Of a DNA stretch of 64,000 bases, positions 1 to 8,536 are shown piece by piece (within the stretch, counting starts at the first letter, position 1; the number at the start of each line of letters is the position of its first letter). Source of the stretch: Bryobacterales bacterium. GTDB taxonomy: Bacteria; Acidobacteriota; Terriglobia; Bryobacterales; Bryobacteraceae. Both the position numbers and the translations under genes were made by a program. Under the pieces are notes generated by a model. It was not told where the DNA came from, searched no databases, and saw only the letters and a program-made list of their open reading frames with translations. Where the stretch lies: the NCBI GenBank assembly GCA_019261985.1, contig JAFAQY010000013.1, positions 17,500 to 81,499 on the forward strand. The letters are read 5' to 3'.

Positions 1-369
1 AGGGGGCGGACCCGACGGCTGCACCAGTGCGGGCTGGATTCGCCAGGGCGTGCATCATATCTACGTCAACCACATCATCGAGCCGGCGCCTGAGGGCGCA
101 AAGGGGCAAGTCAACATGCTGATGATTGGATTAGGCGGAGACAAGAACAAGATCGAGCACGACGGGTACTACGAGGATACGTACGTGAAGACCCTGGCCG
201 GATGGAAATTTAAGTCGCGCATCCACCACGCGACGTACGATCCGGCTCAGAAGTAGTTCAGAACTTGTGCTTCGCCAAAAACACGTCGATGCTTTAGCAG
301 GTGCGTAGCATCGCCTTGGGTTCGAAACCCTCGGATTTACGCGTCTGCACTCGCATCGGTTTACTGGTC
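1..369. repeat. Long direct repeat, copy A
   Basis: This stretch is nearly identical to 5617..5985 in the same orientation, with scattered substitutions and one single-base indel near 320. It contains the end of a SnoaL-like reading frame and about 110 bp of non-coding tail. Similarity stops at about 369, where a recombinase relic begins. The left limit is not visible because the window starts inside the repeat. The two copies bracket about 5.2 kb of accessory genes. Confidence 0.9.
2..256 (+). CDS. SnoaL-like / NTF2-fold protein, C-terminal part (5' end outside window)
   Basis: The reading frame is open from the window edge to the stop at 256, so only the last 84 codons are seen. The sequence (GWIRQGVHHIYVNH, then MLMIGLGGDKNKIE, GYYEDTYVKT, GWKFKSR) matches the C-terminal half of nuclear transport factor 2 / SnoaL-like proteins, which are small cone-shaped alpha+beta barrels, often enzymes of unknown substrate. 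A GTG at 50 could be mistaken for a start, but the family signature continues upstream of it without a stop. A second copy of the same 3' end lies at 5617..5872. Whether this copy is full length depends on sequence outside the window. Confidence 0.6.
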   Translation, partial: GGGPDGCTSAGWIRQGVHHIYVNHIIEPAPEGAKGQVNMLMIGLGGDKNKIEHDGYYEDTYVKTLAGWKFKSRIHHATYDPAQK

Positions 370-480
370 TAGCCCCAGCCGATCGTTTACCGCTTTCTTG
401 AGATTCTGCCGTGATCCCAGGTAGCGCTCGGTAGTTTGGATCGATGCGTGGCCCATCCGCTCCGTCAACTCGATTCCGCT
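361..480 (-). pseudogene. Tyrosine recombinase (phage-type integrase), C-terminal relic
   Basis: The last 36 codons read ELTERMGHASIQTTERYLG followed by a short tail ending in NDRLGLDQ. This is the typical C-terminus of site-specific tyrosine recombinases, with the GH-x-S-x-x-TT-x-x-Y block that carries the catalytic tyrosine. Nothing upstream in this frame resembles the rest of the catalytic domain, so this is a fragment and not an active enzyme. Its stop codon sits at the right edge of direct repeat copy A. It may be what remains of the element that brought in the neighbouring genes. Confidence 0.7.
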
Positions 481-538
481 AATGGTGATGGCCGCGTGGT
501 CGACGCGTTTGCGCGGATCACACACTGATCGCAGGTCC

Positions 539-1597
539 TCACTGAAAACGTGCAAACCCGATGATCGAAGGATTAGGAACACCAGTAAAGCACCAGCCTA
601 CAATCGCTCCATTATTGTTGATGCTGGTAGGAAATGCGCTCCCGCCGCAAAAGAAACCAAGTACCGGTGTCGGCAGCGGAACGAACGAGGTAATCGATCC
701 GTCGGGCGCGCGCACAAAGTTCTGCCCACTGGTCCCGGAAGAGTCGACGTAGGAGCCGGTAACGGCGCCGGCCGCGTTGATGCTAGTCGGGAATGTGGAA
801 AAACCAGCTTGGAATGACGTGATCGTTCCATCGGCTGCGCGCACAAAGCCAATTTTCTGTCCGCTTGCTACGGTGTAATACCCCGTGATCACACCAGCAT
901 TGTTGATGCCCTGAACCGTTGTTCCCGTGCTCTCCGGCGGATCGAATGTTACAAACGTTCCATTGGGCTGGCGCACGAAGCCGTGTGTAATGTCCTTCAC
1001 TTCATCGTAACCAGCGATGGCCCCGCTCGCATTGACGCTTACAGCCGTCGTCGCAGTGCTCCCCGGCGGGTCGAACGAAGTCAGCGTTCCATCGGCGCTG
1101 CGAACAAATCCGTGCTTCACATTCGATGCGTCAAAGTAATAGCCGGTGATCGCGCCTCCGCCATTGATGCTTACCGCCGTGGTTGAGGTGCTCCCCGGCG
1201 GGTCGAAGAAAACGAAATTCCCCTCGGGACTGCGAACGAATCCGTGGTTGGTAAACGGGAACGTCCCCCCCACGTAATACCCCGTAATCGCTCCGGCTGC
1301 GTTGATGCTGAAAGCGAAGGTCCCAGATACAGGAACGCCTGGCGGGTCGAACGGCGTGATGGTTCCGTCGGTGGCGCGCACAAATCCGTGCGGCGTCAGG
1401 CCTGATCCAAATGTGTAATACCCTGCGATCACGCCCTGTTCGTTGATGCTGTAAGGGAACGTCTGGTGCGCGGGACTTCCGGGAACATGTGGGACCACAA
1501 TGATAGAAATGTAGTTCTGGCCAAATCCTCCCGCCTCAAACACTAAAGCGCCTAGCCAGAGACCTGCCCATAAAACTCTCCTTGTGGCATTGAACAT
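539..1597 (-). CDS. Secreted HAF-type repeat protein
   Basis: A secreted protein of 352 residues built of about seven repeats of roughly 47 residues. Each repeat carries a pattern like SIN-x-x-GAI-x-GYY followed by HGFVR-x-x-DGT-x-x-x-FDPPG. This is the pattern of the extracellular HAF repeat family, expected to fold as a beta-propeller-like structure; the function is unknown. I chose the ATG at 1597 because a strong AGGAGG-like ribosome site lies just upstream and a signal peptide follows (basic MFNATRR, then a hydrophobic stretch to GFGQ). A longer frame to 1711 is possible but lacks these signals. It lies between the direct repeats next to another secreted protein on the same strand. Confidence 0.8.
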   Translation of the reverse strand: MFNATRRVLWAGLWLGALVFEAGGFGQNYISIIVVPHVPGSPAHQTFPYSINEQGVIAGYYTFGSGLTPHGFVRATDGTITPFDPPGVPVSGTFAFSINAAGAITGYYVGGTFPFTNHGFVRSPEGNFVFFDPPGSTSTTAVSINGGGAITGYYFDASNVKHGFVRSADGTLTSFDPPGSTATTAVSVNASGAIAGYDEVKDITHGFVRQPNGTFVTFDPPESTGTTVQGINNAGVITGYYTVASGQKIGFVRAADGTITSFQAGFSTFPTSINAAGAVTGSYVDSSGTSGQNFVRAPDGSITSFVPLPTPVLGFFCGGSAFPTSINNNGAIVGWCFTGVPNPSIIGFARFQ

Positions 1598-1863
1598 CGG
1601 AACCCCTCCTTTGCTTTCGGTGTTCACAATCTTCACGTGTAGCGGCGGCGGATCCCGCTGCGATCTCTTTAACTCGCGCGTTAGTTTGCCGCAGTCCCTC
1701 TCCTGGCCCATCCCGATATGCCCTCTGAAACCTCACGACCTGTGAGAAACCGCTTCGCGCCGCACCGCTTTTCCGCGAGTTTCTCCAAAGCACCGCCAGG
1801 AGAGCAACGGCGATAAGCTGCTTTGCTTGCCGGTTTGCTGAACAAATCCGTCACTCCGCCTTC

Positions 1864-3618
1864 TCAATGGTTGTTTGCGACCGTGCACGGGCGGTTAGTT
1901 AGATCAAGCGATACCGATGCGCTGAACCCGCTACTACTCATGTTGTTTTGCACCGAGCACGATCCCCCGCCGGGGTTGGGGTTCGGGCCGACCGTAATGC
2001 CGGTCACACCGTTTACCGCTGTTACAGTGTTGCCGTTTATCGTCCAGCCGGCATCGGCTGACGGAATCGCGTATATGCCAAAGCCGCCTTGAACGTAGAT
2101 CCGGTTGTTATCGATCTGAGTGTCGGCCGGGTAGTATTGGAGGAGAATGCCAAACAGGCTGCTGCTTCCCGAAGGCACCTCAATTACGTTCGCATCCCAC
2201 CTCAATCCCTGAAGCGCTTGCAGCGCTACGCACGGGTTCCCGCTTGCGTTACAAATAACGGTGTTCCCCGAATAAGTGATATTTCCGTGCGCGGGATACG
2301 CGGACGGTAGCGCTACGATATCGCAGATTAATCCGCCCCCGGGTGTGCTCCAGCTTCCAGAGGTATGGAAGGTGTTGTTGCTGATCGTGGCGTTCTGAGC
2401 GCCCAAATTGAAGCCACAAACCTGATCGCTTACTGGATTTGTAAATACCTGGTTCGAAGTGAACGTGATGCTGTACGCGAATTCACTTAGACCCCAACTA
2501 CCAAAGCCAGCCGGGCCAGCCACCCCGAGTACGTTATCCGTCCACAACCCAAAACCGCTATTGCGCTGTGTCATCTCCGCAGCCCACCAATTGCCGTTTA
2601 TCCCGGTGCTGATGAATTGATTGCTGGCGAACGTGTAGTGCACCAGGCTGTTCCACTGCGGCACAGAAATGTACTGATGATTCGAATCATAGAGGTCGGT
2701 ATCGCTGATGAATTCATCGTTTTGCAAGGTAACTTGGAAGGATTCGGTCATCAAAATAGGGCACGCCCCCTCTACGATGATGCCTTTAACGCCGATGTCA
2801 TGACCGATGTGTGCGATCCCTTGTGATGCGCCTGTCGAGAGATTGCCGAGATAAGGGTTTGGCCAGGACCGCGCCAGATTATCCGCAAGCGTAATCGTTC
2901 CTCCACTCACATTGATCACGATGCTTTGAAAGCCATTTAAAACGTCGTCTTGCGCCTGGGGCTGATGTTCATAAATCGTTATGTAGTCTCCGATGTGGAA
3001 GAGAGGACCTTGAAAGGAGTTCCCGAGCGAGACGACCTTCGAGCCAGCCGTGGTCGGGTTCAATGGGTAATAGCCTGTGCATGGTCCGGGAGCGCTGGGG
3101 CAGCCCATTTTCGACCAGGTGACGGCGAAAGTTCCAACGTTGATGACCGTCACGGTACATAGATCGGTGCATGTGGGCCGCCCCAATGAGGTTTGTAGGA
3201 TTTTGGTCGATGCGGCGAATCCCTGTAGAGTTACCCCATTAGGGATTTGTAGATTGCCCGTGACTCCGCCAACGTCCGCATAGGAGTTCATGTAACAGTT
3301 CGCGCCCGGCATCGTCACGATAGGGATGCCGTTGTTACTCGCATAGTTGAGAGTGGTTTGGATGGCGGGCCTATCGTCGTGAGAACTGCTTGTGCATACC
3401 GCGGTGTCGCCGCCGTTGTGTGTGGGATCGGTGACGGCAATGTCCTGTCCTGGGGAAGCCGGACCAGCGTCATCGGCGGATCCCCCTGCACCTCCGAGTG
3501 GTGTCGCCTTGGCGGCTACCCCGGACCATGACGTATGCGCGGCCAGATTGATTGCCCCGAATAAAGGGGCGCCGGCGCACAGCGTCAGCGTCGCAACAAT
3601 ACGCGAAAGCAGTTTCAT
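1864..3618 (-). CDS. Secreted right-handed parallel beta-helix protein
   Basis: The protein has 584 residues and a signal peptide at about 1-28. A segment with DDRPAIQTTLNYA near residues 80-95 resembles the start of pectate-lyase-superfamily domains (D-x-x-A-I-Q-x-A). It is followed by many short repeats with alternating Asn and hydrophobic residues (for example ISNNTFHTSG, NITYSGNTVIC, TINGNTVTAVNG) typical of parallel beta-helix coils. Such proteins bind or cleave polysaccharides at the cell surface. No catalytic triad can be assigned by eye, so the substrate is unknown. A small gene with its own promoter lies upstream on the same strand and may be co-transcribed. Confidence 0.75.
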   Translation of the reverse strand: MKLLSRIVATLTLCAGAPLFGAINLAAHTSWSGVAAKATPLGGAGGSADDAGPASPGQDIAVTDPTHNGGDTAVCTSSSHDDRPAIQTTLNYASNNGIPIVTMPGANCYMNSYADVGGVTGNLQIPNGVTLQGFAASTKILQTSLGRPTCTDLCTVTVINVGTFAVTWSKMGCPSAPGPCTGYYPLNPTTAGSKVVSLGNSFQGPLFHIGDYITIYEHQPQAQDDVLNGFQSIVINVSGGTITLADNLARSWPNPYLGNLSTGASQGIAHIGHDIGVKGIIVEGACPILMTESFQVTLQNDEFISDTDLYDSNHQYISVPQWNSLVHYTFASNQFISTGINGNWWAAEMTQRNSGFGLWTDNVLGVAGPAGFGSWGLSEFAYSITFTSNQVFTNPVSDQVCGFNLGAQNATISNNTFHTSGSWSTPGGGLICDIVALPSAYPAHGNITYSGNTVICNASGNPCVALQALQGLRWDANVIEVPSGSSSLFGILLQYYPADTQIDNNRIYVQGGFGIYAIPSADAGWTINGNTVTAVNGVTGITVGPNPNPGGGSCSVQNNMSSSGFSASVSLDLTNRPCTVANNH

Positions 3619-3667
3619 ACGCTTGTCCCTCCCATTTCCACAACACGGCCTCTCGAAGAACCACGGC

Positions 3668-3869
3668 CTACTTGTCCGTGCTTCCGCGCGCTAGCGGCGA
3701 TATTTTGATCGAACCGATCTCGGAGGTTTCCCGCTGGGTCTCGGGAATTTCTATTCCACGGTCTTCCGCAAGGCGCTTTTCGGACTGCTCAAAATACTGA
3801 ACGGGCCTTTGGAATGGGCTGGAACGCGAGACGGCCCTTCGGCGAACTTGCGCCTTTGATGTTGCTCAT
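3668..3869 (-). pseudogene. Small gene interrupted by an apparent +1 frameshift
   Basis: An ATG at 3869 has a GGAG ribosome site six bases upstream and a good promoter before that. The first frame encodes MSNIKGASSPKGRLAFQPIP... and ends at TGA 3791..3789 after 26 codons. Skipping one T in a run of four (TTTT, complement of 3791..3794) continues into a charged tail (EQSEKRLAEDRG, then ETQRETSEIG) ending at TAG 3670..3668, giving about 66 residues. I do not recognise the product. It could be a fresh pseudogene, a sequencing error at the homopolymer, or a programmed +1 shift at TTT-TGA. It sits directly upstream of the beta-helix gene. Confidence 0.45.
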
Positions 3870-3946
3870 GACAGTCTCCAGTGAATATTCCGTAGCGCTA
3901 TCGCCTCCGTGCATTAAGTACCGCCCTTTTCGGCTACGGAAAAGTC

Positions 3947-3975
3947 AGTATCATCCCATCGGCAATTGATGTCAA
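3947..3975 (-). promoter_or_regulatory. Sigma-70-type promoter
   Basis: On the minus strand TTGACA is followed after 17 bases by GATACT. This is an exact -35 box and a four-of-six -10 box at ideal spacing. It reads toward the small gene starting at 3869 and the beta-helix gene at 3618. The predicted leader is about 70 bases. Confidence 0.6.
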
Positions 3976-4061
3976 GCCCTAATTTACAAGTAACGATGCC
4001 ATTAACGCTACATGCGTGTACCGCAATGTAATACCGCCCCGGCCATCGCACGCGCGACGCT

Positions 4062-5579
4062 CTAAGTCCGTCTAATTAGTAGCGCCGCACTCAGCGCACT
4101 CGCGGCCGCGAGCGCTGTCGCCACCCACACTACGCCGCGATAGCCGTCGACAAAAGCCTTATTAATCGCCGCTCGTGCGCGCGGGTCGTCCGTTTCGGTT
4201 GCGGCCAGTCTGGAGCGCTGCGCGTCGACTTGCGCCCGCTCCGCGTTTCCCACGGCCAGATTCTCCAGCCGCCGGTCCAGCGAACTCTGGAACAGACTGT
4301 TCATCAACACTCCCAGGACTGCGATCGCCAACAAACCCGCGGTGCGGGACACCGCGTTATTGATCCCCGAGGCCGTTCCCGCGTGGCTTTGGTCCACGGA
4401 ATTCATAACAGTCGTCGTCAACGGCGCCACGCTGATCGCCAACCCGAGTCCCAGGACGAGCACTGCGGGAAAGATGGTAGTCCAGTACGAACCGCCAATG
4501 CCGGGAATCGCGAACAGCCCGAATCCGACGATGGTTATCAGACAACCGATCACCAGCGGGCGCCGAGGCCCGTATCGATCGACGAGCCCGCCAGACCAGC
4601 GCGACAGCGCAAATAACAATACGCTCAAAGGCAGCAGCGCGGCCCCCGCTCCCGCTGGCGAGTATCCTTGGACATGTATCAGATTCAGAGGGAGAAAGAA
4701 GAGCACCCCGCTTAGGGCCGAGTACAGAAACAGAGTCAGCACATTGGCTCCGGTGAAGTTCCTCGACCGAAACAGATGCAGCGGAATCATCGGCGATGGC
4801 GCCCGTCGCTCCCACCAAAGAAGTGCGACAACGCCGATGGCGCCAACCGCGGCCGAGGTCCAGGACGACTGGATTAGACCAAACACGACGCCGCCAAAAC
4901 CAAGCACCGCCAGTACGGCGCCCGGAACGGCGGCGCGTTGCCGCGGCACGCCCGCTCTGCTCTCGGGGACTCTCCAAGCCGCCAATACCAGAACGGCAAC
5001 TCCTACTGGGATATTGATGAAGAAAGCCCACCTCCATGAACCTTGCTCCACCAGCCAGCCGCCGAGCACTGGACCGATCGCTGTAGTGATGGCCGTCGCG
5101 CCAGACCACGTCCCGATAGCTCGGCCGCGCTGATTCTCGGGAAAATTTACGCTAATCAGCGGAAGACTACCCGGAACCAGCAGAGCGCCGCCAACTCCCT
5201 GCAGGCTCCACGCAATGATGAGCTGCTCGATATTGAGTGATAATCCGCACCACGCGGACGCCAGCGTGAACAGCAGAACGCCGGCGGCGAAAATTGCACG
5301 GCGACCGTATACGTCTCCCAGAGAGCCGCCGATCAGCAGGAGAGCCGCGAGAAAAAGGGTGTAGGATTCAACCACCCACTGGACGCCGTAAATCGTCGCA
5401 CGCAGGTCGGACTGCAGCGCGGGCAGCGCCACGTTCACAACCGTGCCGTCGATAAACGCCATGCTCGAACCGAGAATGGCCGTGACCAGAATAAAGCGGC
5501 GGTTTGTGGTCGCCGGCGCCTCGCAGGGACGGGCCCGAATCGCGGCTTCCTCACAGGGCGGTCTCGCAATAGCGCCCAT
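4062..5579 (-). CDS. MFS transporter, DHA2 (EmrB/QacA) drug:proton antiporter type
   Basis: The protein has 505 residues and about 14 hydrophobic segments, the size and topology of the DHA2 branch of the major facilitator superfamily, which exports drugs and amphipathic compounds in exchange for protons. Visible signatures are FIDGTVVNVALPALQ in the first membrane segment, the loop GSLGDVYGRR between segments 2 and 3, and WRWAFFINIPVGV in segment 6, a well-known DHA2 block. The ATG at 5579 is the longest start; the first 27 residues are cytoplasmic and charged. Its start lies 37 bp left of direct repeat copy B. No regulator gene is adjacent. The substrate cannot be predicted. Confidence 0.85.
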   Translation of the reverse strand: MGAIARPPCEEAAIRARPCEAPATTNRRFILVTAILGSSMAFIDGTVVNVALPALQSDLRATIYGVQWVVESYTLFLAALLLIGGSLGDVYGRRAIFAAGVLLFTLASAWCGLSLNIEQLIIAWSLQGVGGALLVPGSLPLISVNFPENQRGRAIGTWSGATAITTAIGPVLGGWLVEQGSWRWAFFINIPVGVAVLVLAAWRVPESRAGVPRQRAAVPGAVLAVLGFGGVVFGLIQSSWTSAAVGAIGVVALLWWERRAPSPMIPLHLFRSRNFTGANVLTLFLYSALSGVLFFLPLNLIHVQGYSPAGAGAALLPLSVLLFALSRWSGGLVDRYGPRRPLVIGCLITIVGFGLFAIPGIGGSYWTTIFPAVLVLGLGLAISVAPLTTTVMNSVDQSHAGTASGINNAVSRTAGLLAIAVLGVLMNSLFQSSLDRRLENLAVGNAERAQVDAQRSRLAATETDDPRARAAINKAFVDGYRGVVWVATALAAASALSAALLIRRT

Positions 5580-5616
5580 TGATCCAGGTTATGCCACCGG
5601 TCACGAGCCGCAACTC

Positions 5617-5872
5617 AGGGGGTGGACCCGACGGCTGCACCGGTGTGGGCTGGATTCGCGAGGGCGTGCATCATATCTACGTCAACCACATCATCGCGCC
5701 GGCGCCTGAGGGCGCAAAGGGGCAAGTCAACATGCTGATGATTGGATTAGGCGGAGACAAGAACAAGATCGAGCACGACGGGTACTACGAGGATACGTAC
5801 ATGAAGACGCTGGCCGGATGGAAATTTAAGTCGCGCATCCACCACGCGACGTATGATCCGGCTCAGAAGTAG
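5617..5872 (+). pseudogene. SnoaL-like protein, 3' fragment
   Basis: This copy encodes the same C-terminal segment as 2..256 with a few substitutions (for example EGVHH for QGVHH, MKT for VKT). Upstream of 5617 the frame runs into sequence unrelated to the family, close to the start of the exporter gene. A start at 5579 would give a 97-residue product lacking the first half of the fold. I therefore regard it as a duplicated gene fragment. Confidence 0.65.
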
Positions 5873-5985
5873 TGCAGAAGTTGCGCTTCTCCAAAAACAC
5901 GTCGATGCTTTCGCAGGTGCGTAGCATCGCCTTTGGGGTTCAAGCCCTCGGATTTACGCGTCTGCACTCGCATCAGTTTACTGGT
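5617..5985. repeat. Long direct repeat, copy B
   Basis: Same orientation and nearly the same sequence as 1..369. Similarity ends near 5985, just before a transposase tail on the opposite strand. Recombination between the two copies would delete about 5.6 kb including the HAF protein, the beta-helix protein and the exporter. Confidence 0.9.
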
Positions 5986-6012
5986 GATCTCCGCAAAGAA
6001 CATGAAATGTCT

Positions 6013-6075
6013 TTATGCGGCCTTTTCCAGGCGATACTCGTGGTGCAAGCCGCCGAGTACGGTGGTTTTCGCAAC
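6013..6075 (-). pseudogene. Transposase C-terminal tail (IS3/IS481-like)
   Basis: The last 20 codons read VAKTTVLGGLHHEYRLEKAA. A LGGLHHxYR ending is typical of DDE transposases of the IS3/IS481 type, and a related ending (VGGLRHRYERRA) occurs in the separate relic at 11337..11555. It is fused in frame to a group II intron reverse transcriptase fragment, so the two pieces met by a deletion or insertion. No function is expected. Confidence 0.5.
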
Positions 6076-6129
6076 GCGGTAGCCGGCCGGGCAACTTGTG
6101 TCGCAACTCGGCCACCCGTTGAGAAGAAT

Positions 6130-6811
6130 CTTCTCGTACTCCCGCCACGTTACTCCATCCACCCCCGCCGCTGCATTCCTCTGGAGTCTATGGAAGCTAT
6201 CCAAAAGTAGCTGCGGCGTATATGATGCATGAGCGCCGGTGAACCGCAGCCGCCGACTCCGGCGCACTGCCTGACGTACGCGTTCCAAGCCCGTCGACGC
6301 ACAACTAATCCGGCTCTGTGTCCGGAGTGCGGGAGCCTGTTCCGCGTTTCCCTTGGCTGCGCTCCTTCCCTCCACCATCTCCGCAGGCTGATCGCCCTTG
6401 TTCGACGGCTTCCCAGGTAATATGAACGCATCCGACTTCTCCACCGCTGGTGGATTAGGCGCTTGGCACTTGGCCTTCCCTGATCCGCCCGGCGTCGTCT
6501 GACCGGGCACGGCGGAGATTTCCCAACTTCTGTGCAGGAAACTTCCCGGCGTGTGCAGGGTCTCCGACCGCGCGGGACTGCTCCAGGACTCGCTTTTATC
6601 GCCTTGATTCATGTTGCCTTCCGCATCGCTTAACGGCGTCGGCATCCCGAATTTCGGATTTCGCGGCTGGCCGACCCGCCGGTTTCCCCTGCCAACGCTT
6701 CAGCGACGCCCTCGCGGGCGTTCCCGCATGACTCGGGGCCGCAATGATTTGCGACATCTTTTCCGTATTGAACTTTCATCAACTATTTCCTGCCAGCTTT
6801 GGCTGGCGCAC
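6130..6811 (-). mobile_element. Truncated group II intron, 5' part with start of its reverse transcriptase
   Basis: On the minus strand a GTGCG-type intron 5' end starts at 6811 and is followed by a GC-rich leader resembling domain I of bacterial group II introns. It contains the block AAATCATTGCGGCCCCGAG, which I recognise in outline from related introns. The maturase frame starts at ATG 6612 and runs to about 6130: an N-terminal extension, then LERVRQAVRRSRRLRFT and AAAGVDGVTWREYEK, the hallmark N-terminus of LtrA-like enzymes. All catalytic RT, maturase and endonuclease parts and intron domains V-VI are missing, so it can neither splice nor move. The 3' side joins a transposase tail at about 6076-6130. 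Confidence 0.75.
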
Positions 6812-7389
6812 TCAGGTCTGAGGAACCCATCTTGTCCCCGGCCACAGCTACCCAGTCCGAGTGCACATTGCCCCGAGGAAGGATTCGTCCACTTTCACTT
6901 CGCAGTCAACCCGTTCTCCCTGAGCCGTCAGTGGGAAAGCACAATGTGCGGAGTCAGAGAGATCATCAGCTCTTCGGAAGGTGTGCCAAATAGACAAAGT
7001 TCGGGGATGCCACTTTTAGTGCTTGGATCCACGCGAGTTCCGTCCAGGACATTGATTTGCCCGTCACGTAGGCGAGTGTTCAGCGTCCTTCGGCGTCGCG
7101 CGATCACCGGTTGGGACCGCCCCTCCGGTGAGACGTATTGCATTACGCGTTGGAACACGAGTTGAACATGCAGCAACAATTCGTCCTTGTCTTGCACTTG
7201 CGGCGTCATTTCTATGGACATAGCCGTTCTGACAGCAGCGGACTCTCTGCCGACCGGATTGGCCGAGATCTAGCTGCCCCTTATCGCCGTCGGATATGTG
7301 CAACTGCGACCGGATTAACCTGGGCTCTTGCATCAGTCGTCAGCGCGCTAAATAGCCCCGCGCGGTCAGCCGTGGATTCGCTTAGGCTT
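6812..7389. other. Mobile-element debris, no recognised gene
   Basis: This stretch lies between the truncated intron and the IS66 relic. It has a minus-strand open frame of 97 codons (6928..7221) and others, but I recognise no family in any frame and see no convincing ribosome site. The sequence directly left of 7389 may be the non-coding end of the IS66 element. Confidence 0.4.
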
Positions 7390-8462
7390 TGCTTGTATCC
7401 TGTGCCGACCTGTACAAGATTCGACCACTGAAAGAATCGCTGCGACTTTGGGTCGAGCCTGGACGCCGCCGACATGCAGCCAGTTCTTGCGGCCGAGCGC
7501 GATCGGCCGCATCGAGTTCTCCGCCAGATTGTGGGACAGATCCACCTCGGCGTAATCGAAACAGCGCCGCAGCTTGGCCCACAAATTCAAGATGTAGGCC
7601 GCGGCCTCACCCATCGCCCTTTTCGGCAGCAGTTTCGCTCGCAGTTTCCTGCACTCGGATTGAGTCTCGTCCACCCAGATCTGCGCGTGCTCGCGACGCA
7701 AAGCCGCGCGATCCTCGGCGTGCAACTGCTGCTGGCGTGCATGCGATCAACCAGGAACAGTGCATCCATGCGCGTGACCATCGCGATGGCGGCCCCGTCC
7801 TGCGGATTCACTTTCACGGCATCAACAAACTTCCGCCGCGCATGCGCCCAGCAGCCGACGTGCACCAGTTTCGGGCCGCCGACATCGTCGTAGGCCGTGT
7901 ATCCATCGGTTTGTGACATCCCTTCCCACGTGCCCAAGAACCTCTTTGGTCCATCCCGTCCCCGGCCGAGGCAAAAGTCGAAACCGTCTCGCCGCCAAGA
8001 CGCCCGTACTGCTATAAATACGCCTGATGATTTTCCCCGCGGTGATCGTGCATCTGTACCGGAACGGGCGTCTCATCGGCCTGTATATAGGATGCGGTGA
8101 GCAGACCACGGCGCATCGCTCCCACTACCGGTTCCAGCAACTCGCCCACCCGCATCACCCAGCCGTCCAGCGCCACGCGTGATATTTCCACGCCAGCTTC
8201 GCGTTTGGATCATGGCTTCCTGGCAGTAGAGCGGAGGTGGTCGCCATACTTGGCCATCACCGTTTCGATGATCACGCGGTCGCTGGCCAGTCCTTGCCCC
8301 ACGATGCGAGGCGCAAGTGGCGGCATCTGGAATCGCGGAACATTTTCCGCACGAACGTTTTTCACGTTTGGTGATTCGCACGAACCACTTGGCCGGTTCA
8401 CGGTCCAGCACTTCGCTCGTGTCGTAGCCGATCACCCGCGTTTCACCGCCGCAATGCGTGCA
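7390..8462 (-). pseudogene. IS66 family transposase TnpC, multiply frameshifted
   Basis: Pieces of one IS66 transposase occur in order but in different minus-strand frames. They are the zinc-ribbon segment CTHCGGETRV...CGKC at about 8462-8339, the segment PRIVGQGLASD...AKYGDHL near 8320-8230, the catalytic-core segment SQTDGYTAYDD...HVGCWAHARRKF near 7930-7820, and the end segment YAEVDLSHNLAENSMRPIALGRKNW near 7560-7470. At least four frame changes separate them, so no active enzyme is made. The N-terminal end lies only about 75 bp from the start of the di-haem cytochrome gene on the other strand. Confidence 0.85.
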
Positions 8463-8536
8463 GTTGCTTTTATTCCCGAATGCGAAAAGCCAGCGCTCGG
8501 GAATATTTCGCGAGCGCGCGAGGTCCATACATGTGC

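Noticed and set aside
315..335. GGGTTCGAAACCC in repeat copy A, looking like a tRNA T arm next to the integrase relic
   Set aside because: Only three stem pairs form, no other tRNA part is present, and copy B has a changed sequence there.
4342..5133. 263-codon open frame on the + strand inside the exporter gene
   Set aside because: It is antisense to a clear MFS protein, and its composition (Arg, Pro, Ser, Thr rich) is that of a shadow frame in GC-rich DNA.
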